Shown here in pieces: positions 11,401 through 23,400 of a stretch of DNA of 64,000 nucleotides. This DNA comes from Cheilinus undulatus (lineage: Eukaryota > Chordata > Actinopteri > Labriformes > Labridae). Numbering within the stretch: position 1 is the first letter of the stretch; each line of letters opens with the position of its first letter. The stretch spans positions 47,375,874-47,439,873 of the forward strand of contig NC_054868.1 in the NCBI RefSeq assembly GCF_018320785.1, written 5' to 3'. Below the pieces are notes generated by a model, which did not search any database, was not told where the DNA came from, and worked only from the letters and a program-made list of their open reading frames with translations. Made by a program: the position numbers and the translations under genes.

Positions 11401-14400
11401 TTTTATTTTTGATATTGGTGTGATTGTTTCATTATGTTTTTGTTATTGTTTTACATCAGACCATTCTATTTTTGTCAATGCCAATTTTGCATGTTTAGCT
11501 GGGCTGCAGTCTCTGCAGTGAAATAATGAGCTTTGATTTGTAAATTAGGAGGTAAATTTGGTTTGAAATCATGATTAAATGTTTTGATAACAGTCAAAAC
11601 ATGCTTTCTGATGCTGAATAGAAGTGATGTCTTAGAATAGTCCCCCTGAAATTGTCATTCAAACCAGCTCTTGATCAGCACCACAGAGCAGCACATTAAT
11701 CTTGACTAACAGCCTAAAACCTTTCCAGCCTTTTTTAATTAAACTTCTAAACATCTTAAATTGGTCTAATAAGCACCTTACTCTGTAAGAAACAATGAAT
11801 GCTGCAAAGCAGCCAAGATGCAGCTGCTAACAGAGAAAAATGTGTCAATTTAATTGAAGTAAAATTAGTGTATTAGAATGACTTCCTGTGGTCTTTCTGC
11901 CTTTTGTGCAGTTTTTCAACATTTTCATTAAAATACAGACACTTTTAGGAAATGGCAGCGACCAGTAGCATTGTAACTTTTAAGTCAGTAAAGTTTAACG
12001 CATTACAAATGTAAAAACAGTCAAATGACTGCCATGGTCTGTCTAGTGTAAAACTTGCATAGCCCTATTAATGTGAACTTGTTTAAATTGTAGCAGAGTA
12101 GAAGCGTCTTTTATGCATCTGCTTTTTATTTTCAGTCAATGTTAAAACTTTTTCAGACTGATGGTACTGTTTCATGTGAGGATGTTGACAGCTGATATCC
12201 AGCTTGTAAATCTACTACAAGCCCCTGGTAGATAATGACCCTCTGATATTTGACTTTAGGCAAAAACTTAAAGGCTAATCCATCACACAGAGTAAATCCA
12301 CTGCATTACTGAGCTACATACACCTACCCTATTCCATGCTGCATGCTCATTAATGTTTACATGTCAACACATTTCAATGTGAACAAACTACATTATAATC
12401 TCTTTTCTCATCATTAGAACATGGCGGGAACCTGTTAACCCCTACTACGCAAACATGGGCTATGCTCGTGCTCCAGCGACCAGTGCCAATGACAGTGAGC
12501 AGCAGAGCATGTCGAGTGATGCAGACACACTGTCACTGACCGACAGCAGTGTGTAAGTATTCATGCAGCACATTTTAATCGCTCTGGATTTAAACATGCT
12601 CATTACAACACCAAGAACTGTGGAGATCTCTGTTTGATTGCTGTTTGCTTGTGTTTGTTGCAGAGATGGTATTCCTCCATACAGATATCGGAAGCAGCAT
12701 CGTAAAGAGATGCATGAAAGTGCCAAAGCTAATGGACGTGTGCCCCTACCTCATATACCTGTGAGATTTTTATTTATCTCCCAGATCTTATCATGTTGCA
12801 TTTATGGTGACATCTACCTCTTGTGACCTCATTAAAATAGAAGTGTAAAATAATACTGTTTCAGACAACCACAAATATCTAGAGAGTGTTTATCTTATCA
12901 CACAACAAAATGGTAAATCCTCAGCAAGACAATGAGATGTGCAATCAGTTGTAGTCCTCATTATATTTAGTTGTTGATAACGTTCTCATTTTTTAGTATA
13001 CTGGAGAATTTAAAAGTCTTACCTTAGAGCTCAGTTAATTTTCATATTTCAACATTATGCAGTTTCTGTCAATAATTGCATAAGTAAAATAAAAGTTTGT
13101 AACATTTAAATTGCGTTTTTATATTTGTTTTACTTATCATTTATTATATAAATTAAGATAAACTTGGTGATATACTTCGGTCCTGCCATAAGGAGATTTT
13201 GTTTCTAGAAACAGACAAATATGCAATTTTTAAAAAACACTTAATGACTGTCAGAATCATACTTAAAACTGCATAATTTAGATTTAAGAAAGAATACCTT
13301 TATGATGATACATTTGGTAAATGAGGCCCAATAAGTTTTTTAAATAGTTTTCCTAACTACAGTGTTTAATAGCTTCTTCCTTTATCCCCATGTTTTATTG
13401 TTTTCATGTTTTGAGTCATTTAATGTTGTAAACAATCATCCTGGAAATATTTAACAATAGTTTTACATGCAAATTAATGAAAACATCATCTGTGTTTCTC
13501 AAATTGGTGTTGTAATAAGGTAAGATGCATGTAACCTTTTTGTTTGTGTCTTTATCCAGCGCACGTACCGCATGCCAAAGGACATCCACGTACAGCCTGA
13601 GAGGTTTGCAGCAGAGCTCATCAGCAAGCTGGAGACAGTTCTCAGAGAGAGGGAGGCTCAGGAAAGACTTGAAGAGAGGCTAAAGAGAGTACGACTGGTG
13701 AGTTCATCAATGTGTGCTGCTGTAGACTCAAAAAGACTTGATGAATAGTTTTGCTGTGTTTGTTTTTACTAGTGAGGGCTGTGTGATCTGGTTGACAAAG
13801 TGGCTCACAGTGACTGGAGCAGCGCTGCACAAAAACACTAATGATATTCCAAGTTACTCTAAATGAACTATGGAAGGTGTTCGATTAAAATTGTATAATT
13901 TAAAGGAAGCATTTTGGCATTTAGACAAGTTTTTAATTGCATTTGATTTAAAAATCATGCATATTCCCATCAATGTTGAGGAAAGGTTTAATTTTTAAAG
14001 TACAAATGAGTGGCAGGTGTTTGGAAAGCAGAAGTGCGTGATTGTGGATCTGAAAACAGAAAAAAGAAATGGACCCAGTGTGCAATAATCTTAGGCTATA
14101 TTCACAATGCTCATGTCTGTTTTTGTTTGTTTTTATATTTTTTTTGTTTGGGTGTTCACATAACATTTTAAATACAGCCTGTATGCAGACTGCCTTGTGA
14201 ACAGGTTGCAGTCCTGAGTCTTAAGCCTCCTAAAATTTAGCTTTAAAGCTTTTTATTTAACTTTGGTGCTGTAGCCATGTCCTTCTCTGGCCACGTACGG
14301 CCATTTGTTTTGAAATTATTTAAAAAACAGGTTGGTTACAATACAACCCTACAATTGGTTTGTATAAAAGGGTCAGTTTAATTTATTAAGTGTATTTGTG

Positions 14401-17400
14401 TGAGGGACAATGTACAAAATTGCATTAGTCTCAAAAAGAGAAAAGATGCTTTGTACCAGATTTAGCTTTCTAGCTATTTTATATCTTTAGTCCCTTGGCA
14501 GGTAACCCTAAGTTCTAATGAGGTCTAACACTTCACTGTCCTTGCACTGACTGCCTCCATTACTGCCGATCTCCATGTTTGTTTTCATTGAGTGCAAGAC
14601 TTTGCCAAACTGTGATGTTATGTGACTTGACTGTTCAGACTCAGTTAAATCCCAGTGGACCGGATATGTATTTGATTGAGTACCACATATGAGCATGCCT
14701 TAAATCTGATAAGAAAATGTCAGATTTAATGTGACTTGCACTGTTTACACTGTCAGGATTCAATCCTGCATTCCTATTAGGAGATGAAAATATGGCAAAA
14801 TATAATAGAAATAACTTAAATCTTTGTTTTGAAGAGTTTTGGCTCTACCAGTGTTGATTTTTCTTTTTTTTTTCTTCCACATTCACAAATAGACTGCTAT
14901 TTCCGACAGATTTTTTATTTCACTTGCAGTTTTGTGAGAGGATCTGCTGATTTCCGCTTTTGTGTAAGTGTGTCCATACTGGTTTGATAATTTAATGTCA
15001 TGTTAAAGAGGAAATCTTTGTCTTTTTATCCAAACAGGAAGAAGAGGGTGACGATGCTGACATCTCCATGACAACCTCCATGTCTTCTCATAGCATACCA
15101 CTCCCCCTCCCCTCATCTTTTCCACCTCTCTACGGCGCCCGATACTCAGAGACCACTGCTAACTCGGCCACGGTCGCCACGTATGGCGGTCTTGTTGCCA
15201 TGGGAGATTCCCACGACGAGGACCCGGAATCTATCCTGGATGAGCACGTGCAGCGTGTGATGAAAACGCCAGGCTGCCAATCGCCAGGGGCAACCAACAG
15301 CACCTTAGGAGGAGGTCGACACTCTCCCCCCAAATCATCACGTTCGCCCGATGGCGGGATCGGCCCTCCTCACTTCCCGCCACACCGAGGAGGAGGTCAC
15401 ACTCTGCCGATTCCTGGAGTCAAAAGTAAGAGGCTGTGGGGCTGAAGGGGCGGGCTCACTGATTATTTCTCTTATTGTTTCTGTCAGAGTTCTGGACTAA
15501 TTGCTATTCCCAGCAGATTGGATGCCTTTATTTTCTCCTTATCTTGCAGCTGTCAAAGTAAAGCAATTGTTCTCCTAATTTTCTTTTATCTAATTATCAT
15601 AAACAAATATGGAGAGACACAAACTCAACAGTACGTTAGATCCACATCATTCTCTGACCTCACTGCCCTCATTGAAGCTTTCCTCAGACCACAGGCAAAT
15701 CAGATTTGGTTTCCAAATCAGATCTTTTGTACTGGCAGTCTGCTGTTTTTTTTCCAAGTGATGAGAAGGGATTAGTACAGAAACACAAATGGCATAAATC
15801 TGCACACACAAGTCAAGGACAAATTTAACAAAGCCATATCAGTTTGAGTCTTTTCTGTTGTATTCAACAAACTTTAGTTTGCTGCTGTGGTTTGGTAACT
15901 GTTTTTTCTGATTCAATAGGCAAAACTGCCATGACATTTGTTAATTTATGAATTTATTTATTAAGCCAGTTTGATAAAATGCATTGATGCTAAAAACAAA
16001 AAATATGGGCTGGCAGTTTAAACATTAGTTTCTGCCAATGGAGCCTGTTGATCTTAAATATCACAGCATAGATGAATAGATATACAAGGGCTGAACAATT
16101 ACCGTATTTTCCGCACTATAAGGCGCACCGCATTATAAGGCGCACCTTCAATGAATGACATATTTTAAAACTTTTTCCATATATAAGGCGCACCGCATTA
16201 TAAGGCGCTACAGTAGAGGCTGGGGTTACGTTATGCATCCATTAGACGGTGCTGCGCTAAAGGGAATGTCAACAAAACAGTCAGATAGGTCAGTCAAACT
16301 TTATTAATAGATTACAAATCAGCTTTCTGACAACTCCATTCACTCCCAAAATGAATAAACAACTGTTTTATTATTTTCTCCGAGGTAAAGTATTAGTATT
16401 TTCGTGACACAGTTTATCTTTTAACAACAGCAAGGTATAACATGTAGTGCAACATTTATATCACATAGTGGAGGGGAACTTTTCCTCCATTCAGTAAACA
16501 CGTAAAAAACATTCTGATGCTGTTACGGTAAATTAAACGTTAGTGCAATAAAAAATATAGTAACACTCGTAATAGTGCAAAGCAATAACAATAACAATAA
16601 TAACTCAAATAATAACTCTAAAGCAATAGCATAATAACTCAATGTTGTTCACGCGTTAATGTCCATATTCACAATATGACCAACCTTGTTCAACTGTAAA
16701 CACACAAAAGAAACACGTAAAGCTCACTTTATCAGTTCATTCCTCATCTACGAATCCCTCGAATTCTGCACCGCGCACTACTTCTTCTACGGGGGAAAAT
16801 GGAGTCGGCGGCTGCTTACCGTAGTTGCGAGACCTGTTGCGGCTCAATATTGATCCATATATAAGGCGCACCGGATTATAAGGCGCATGGTCAGCTTTTG
16901 AAAAAATTGAAGGCTCTTAGGTGCGCCTTATAGTGCGGAAAATACGGTAATTCAGTTGTGATTTTGTCTTCTCATGATAATGAAAACAAGGTAATAAGGA
17001 TTAATAGATTACTGAGCTGCATGCCATACTTTGCTGATAATGAAATTTATGCAGATCTGTACAGCCAATAATGTGACGCATCATTAAGCTCACGCGATGA
17101 TGCTGGGCATGCGCCAACAACAAACTCAACATATTGGCTGTTTGGGAGAAGTGTGAGGTGTGGGAACAAGACAGCAGAGTAGCTGTTTGCATCGCTTGTA
17201 AAATACATGTGATGTGAGGAGGAGCACGACAACACGTCTTTATTTTGCATCTAAAAAAAAACGTCACCCTGATGACGACAAGGACTTTCTTAAGATAAAG
17301 AATGACAAAACTTTGCGCCAGGGAAAACTCGTCAACAGCCTCTACTTAAGTCATCTGACAAAGCTAAAAAATACAGCAGCGACCACCCAGAGGTAAGGAG

Positions 17401-20400
17401 CTGAACAGGAAAATTGTTGAATTTATAGCTCTTGATAATCAGCCTTTCAGCGTGGTGGAATATATAGGCTTCCGCGGGCTAATGATGCATTTAAAGCCCG
17501 GCTACGTTATACCTAACCGGCATTTATAGCCTTACCTGAACCGCAAAACTTTGTTTCCAGTCACGTAGAGAAGCTCTTCGTTAAAGCTAAACATATTAGC
17601 TTCACCACGGATATATGGACATCAAGTGTCTATCCATTTAGCATGTTGAGCCTCACTGCCTCAGTGGATAGATGAGGATGCACTCTTGAAAAGCCTACTC
17701 TGCACTTACAGGAGTGCTCACTCAGCAGCTGCAGTTGCAGCCGCTTGTAATAACATGTTTTGGATATGGGAAATAGAGAAAAAGAGCGTGCATGTACTGC
17801 TACATGACAGAGCCAAACATGGCAAAAGCAATGACAGACTTCTGTGTGCCAAGTCTCCTGTGCATGGTGCACACTCTGCAGGTGTCCTGTCTCCAGCATT
17901 GGAGATGAGGGTGTCACTGTGTTGTTACAGAGCTGTTTACAGTGAAATGCCCATTAAACTTGGTTTCTTAGTTAGTTTGTGCTGTTTAAAGCAGGATCAG
18001 GAGAACTACTTCAGTTGAAGGTTTATTTCTTTTGTTCATCTTGAGTCTCAAAAATTTAAAAGCAAATTTAAGCTCTGAACTATAGCTAGATTTTTTGCAT
18101 TTAAGAATCTGTCTTTTTGTTGTTGTTGTTTTTTAAAGCCCTTTGTCAGGAGTATCTCAGGGAGCCATCCCGCAAACTGGCTGAGTAATAAGGAGAATCA
18201 ATCTAAATTTATAAGCTATTGCTTTTTAGCACTGTGGAGCTCAGTGTCAGCAGCTTATTTTACTGCTGTTTATTGCCCTAAAAGATGCAGATGACTTTGG
18301 CTGTACTGTTAAAAATACGTGTAAGCATGTAATGCCCATGTAACCCAAAGACAGTACTGTAAGTTTTTCATTAGGGTATGGCTGTATTTGACAAATAACA
18401 ATACATCCTTCATTTCTGATAAAAAAAAAATCAAATTTTTTGTCTGTTTAAAAAAAAAAAAAAAAAAAGACCAATATTTACAAATATCAATATTTAGAAA
18501 AAATATTTGTAGTACAGGGGATGTGAGCCTGATCTACTCTTCGCAGTGTGACTAACATTATCAGCTAGCTCCACCAGCCTTCATTCCTCTTTGCAGATTA
18601 ATATCATGCTTTGGCCTCATTTTTCTTTGGTGAAATAGTTATTTATTAGTTGAGAAATTGAAGGATACCGCTAACCTTTCCTCCAAGGCATAGAAAAAGT
18701 GACCAAAGTCAGTCCTTGTTTAATAAAGATGTTTTTAGGAAATATATGAGCCACAGCTGTGGATGCGGGCTCTGAAGTTGTGGATTTATGGGAGATAGAT
18801 TGATCAACAGACTTTAGTGATTCTAAAGGAAATTCAGGCTTCAAATGTTCAGTTTACACACACAGAATAGGCAAGAAATATTATGAGACTGCAACAAAAG
18901 ATGACAAATTTCTGAATCAAAGGTTTCATTGTATCATAGTTTGTTAATTTGTTCTTCTGTAGCTGTGTCCTGTTTTAAATGTGATTAAAGAGAGTCCATT
19001 AAATAATCAGGTGTCCTTTTGTGCTTATCCGTCTCAGGTATGCATCACCACAAGCAGCCGTATCATCACAGAGGAAGAGAAGGGCCGGAGGAGGTGGGCT
19101 CTAGGTCTCAGGGCAACTTCCTGTGGAACGGGGACCCAGCCAACCAGTACGCTGGGAGAAGTCGTAACTATGCTGACGGAGCTGGAGCCAGCACGCTGGA
19201 GGGCATGGGTTACAGGTAAGCTGCTAAGGGTGACTGTGGTCACATTTTCAAGGTCTCAATGAACTAAATTTGCTGTATTCAGTGCAGACTACCTCACCTG
19301 CTGTGTTTGTGTTATCTTTTTGCTCTGCAGTAGTAAAGGCAGCACGCTATCACGGCGAGGTTGTAAGAAGTCATCGGAGTCATCAGGCAAAGGTGATGAG
19401 AGTGGGCGTGGCTTGGAGGGCCAAGTACCTCTGGAGGACCTGGAGAGAAACCAGAAGATTCTCCAGTGGATGATGGACGGAGACCGACAAAGGAAGAGCT
19501 CACACAGGTGAGTTATCATGCATTAACTTCTTTGTTTAATATAAAACGTTCTCTCCTGCTGAGATAGCTTCAAAGATGGTTTATTTTTCTTATTTATTGG
19601 AATAATTTGGCTTATTTCAATTAAATCAGATATAAGAGTAAGATTGGCATTCATCCTGTGTCACATTGAATGGATTAGACACATAGTCAATGATTTATTC
19701 TCTTCTCTCTACCACTATTTCTGTCACAAACACTTTAGAAGCCCCTTAAACATTGCCTGGATTGAATATGGTTCTAGGTCATTTCTATGTCCTGCCATGA
19801 TGCTAATTTGTTTTTTTTTTTCCCTGTGTCTCTCCAGCAGCAGCACCAGCAGCTCCAGGAGAACAGTAGCCAGCAGCGAGTCACCACGTCCAACATCAGT
19901 GGAGCGACCTGGAGCCGTGCACCCTTGGGTCTCTGCCCAGCTGCGTAACAACCCCTCCTCAGTGTCCCCTGCCCTCCCAAGCTCTGGCCCTGCCCAGGTC
20001 CAGCCCTCGCACCCTTTCATCCAGGACCCAGCCATGCCCCCCAACCCAGCTCCCAACCCACTCACCCAGCTGGAGGAGGCTAGGAGGAGGCTGGAGGAGG
20101 AGAGGAGGAGGAACGCACTACAGCAAGCCAAGCAGAGGTAGATGTACATCCCAAAAACACATCTTTTATAGAGGTTTAGCTGTTTCTTTTTTCTCCAGTT
20201 GACATTATTTTTCTCTCCTGAAGGCATAAGTCTGGTAAGCGCCAAGTGTGTGAGAACATGACCGTTGCTTACTACTTCTGTGGAGAGCCAATCCCATATC
20301 GAACATCAGTGAAAGGCCGGGTGGTGACTCTGGGCCAGTTCAAGGAGCTGCTTACCAAAAAGGGCCATTACAGGTAAGAACATCAAGCAAAATTTATTTA

Positions 20401-23400
20401 GAGAGTTGATGTTGTGTGGGAATCCTGAAAACACACATAAAATGAAATAACCTACACTAGAATTCAGAATTTAGAGTCAGAAAATGTCAGGGTTATTTTC
20501 TTTCTTTTTGTGAAAAATCTTATATTCTGGCAACATCTGAATTCTTAAACATACACATTCTGGTTGGTAATAAATGATGTTTGATTTTTTTTTTCATTGA
20601 ATTCTTTTGGTTAAATGATAATTTGTGGAATTAATGGCAAAGAATGCTTTGAAGGAGGTGCTGACAGAAGGATGCAAGTTGGAGGAAATTTGTCTAGATT
20701 GATGATGACATGATCGGGAATGGTTGGCAGGGGCAAAATTATTATGAGGCGACTTGCAAGAAAGCACCTAAGTTTTTATACTTGGTTGTAGCTGCTTAGA
20801 CTGTTCACAAGATGCGGAATTTAAGCCCGATATGGGGCTAGATTTGTCTCCCCTGACGATCATTGGTGCATGTTCCGAGTGGAGCCTTGTTGCAATCGAT
20901 TATATGCTGAATAATCCTCATGTGGGTGATGTTAACCTGATTATTTTACTGCTCCAATCACGTCGTAGTCTTCCAGATCCCGAATCTGTTTGATATTTAC
21001 GATCCTAGGCCGTAGTGCCTGTGTACTACCTACAATAACCAATTAGAGTGAGCAGACTAGGTAGCGTCACCTGCCAGATTATGCGTACTTTACCTGCTCA
21101 CAAACACAGCTGTACCTTCTTTCCAGTCAGGATTTCATCCTGATTCTTTCCTTGCTTTATGGTTTTTGCTGCACCTGTAACGCATGCCAGGATAGCATGC
21201 AGATAGCATGATAGCATGCATGTGGAAGCACAGCAAGATGGTATCGGCAGACATGTAATTGTCTGGGGGTTTTAAGTCATGTGATCAGACGAGGTCATTG
21301 GCAGATCGTCAAGTGTGTGGTCTTCAGTGATATGAGTCTGGCTGAGTTACCTAGTGAGTGTGTTCAGAGGATTAGAGATGGAAAAATCGCTTAAAATTTT
21401 CATTATGTCTGTGGTCTTCCACATTTTTTAAAATTTAAGATTTGAAAATCATCTAGTGTGTGGTTATCCTTAGTTCTACACTAAATCTAAAAAAGCGTGG
21501 ATTCCATGGTGCAAAAATTGCCTCTAACTTTTCTCTTTTTGCATCTGAAAAAGTCTGAAAATATTACGGTAAAATCAGGTGTGTAAAATGCATTTTCAAT
21601 ACCTACTTTTCATCTCAAAAGCTAACTTAAATGCACCACTACTGTAGTACACTGAACACTACCTGAGGCTATTAAAATGTATACCACATCAGCATTTGCA
21701 AGCAGCTGCTTTAGTGCTTTAAAATTCCTGGGATACATGGTCAGACCAGTCTGATAGCGCCACTTTCTATATGCCCTTACTAATTCATAAACCAGGATTT
21801 AAATAAAGATTTGGTATACTGTAAGGTCAGTAAACCTTGTGGAGTGCTGGTTAATAGCAAAGACTCCTCTATTAAAGACAAGTGACCAGCAGAGGTAGGC
21901 AGCATGGCTTGTGAGCTTTGAGTCTCTACTTTGTGACTGTTACTGTAAGCTCAAGCCTAAGGTATGTTTCTGTGTCAAAGCTATTGTGTAGGCAGGACCA
22001 GAGCTCCATATACCACCGGACCCTATCCACAAAGTCCAACCATGTAGCCACCACGCACCTCCTCAAAAATGCTTTGAAACAGCACGAATGCAAACCCGTA
22101 GTACTCGGTGACTGCCAGTCTCTGAGTTAATGGCTTTTGCACACCAAGAGTGACACGGATAAATGGCACAAAAATAGGAATAATTCTAAAGTGAAATTTG
22201 TCACACTTTTCTACGCAGAAAGAAGCAGCATGGTTTTCCAAATAAATTATGCACATTCTAAAAATCATTTGTGCTACTAAAGTCTGTAGTTTGTTTTGTG
22301 CTATCCTCTGGTTAACTGAGATGCATTACAGTGGAAGATATAATGAGGTTCTTGTCTCTCTCTCCTGCGGGTCTGTGCTTAACAGGACTGTTATGAACAG
22401 GCAGGAGGTCGGTGCTGTTTTATTTCACAGTGTCATAATCAGCACTGCTCCTTCTTTACAGCCACGTTTGCTGGAAGGAGGGACCAACTTTTCATTCATT
22501 CTGTAAACTTAATAAAATGTGTCACTTTTGTTGGGGGTCTGACAGGAGTAGTAATATGAAGGAAGCTGATTGACCTGGAGCAGTGAATATTAAAAAGACA
22601 AATCTCACTGATGAGCTGTGACAGTGTTTACAGAAAGAAGTTTTGTAAACTTTTCAAGTAAAGGTGCGGACTGGCTGTCTGAGTTAAAAAGAGATTTTGT
22701 TGTAATCAACTCAAGCTGAGCAGAGAGCACATTTGTTTCACATGGACATGTGTCAGGCTGCCAATTGCCTGTCTTTCCTGACCGCTAACTAGGCTACATA
22801 ATACCAGTTAAAAAACTAAAATAGCTTCCCACTGGATACAGATAAAAAGTTATATGAAAAGGGGAAATCATCATGCAGTGTTATGGAGAGGAGGGCACTT
22901 TTGCTTTGTAACTCATCTACCATAGGCAGCAAGCAGCCTTTTGATTGGTCAGATGTGTGCTCGTTTGGGGCGAATCATGGTCTGATGAAATATTAGCTGC
23001 TATTTTGCACAGGGAAATAATATTATTGGTTTGAACAACTTTATTTATTTGTCTAGCACCTTTCATACACAAGACATGTCGCCCAAAGTGCTTTACAGGG
23101 AACAGACAGATGGCAAAGATCAATAAAACAAAAAAGAACAAAAGGATAGGAAGATAGGAATAGAATAAAACAAACTGAGGAAATAAAATCAATACAGTAA
23201 AGAGACTAAAATATTAAAAAGTCAGTAAAATATAAAATCATACGTTAAACAATGATAACACTAGGTAAAAATATAAAATAACAGTCAAAATTATCTCATG
23301 ACAAAAGCCAAATTAAAAAGATGCGTCTTTAGTTTTCTTTTATAAGCATCAATGAAGCTGGTCAGTCTAATGTCCAGGATGACTGAATTCCAAAGTTTTG

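Noticed and set aside
11066..11521. 151-codon open frame inside axin1 intron 3
   Set aside because: AT-biased composition, no domain, no splice context, and it lies wholly inside an intron whose flanking exons join in frame.
19644..20141. A 165-codon protein starting before axin1 exon 10
   Set aside because: The first 60 or so codons are intron sequence; only the part from 19838 is homologous to axin1.
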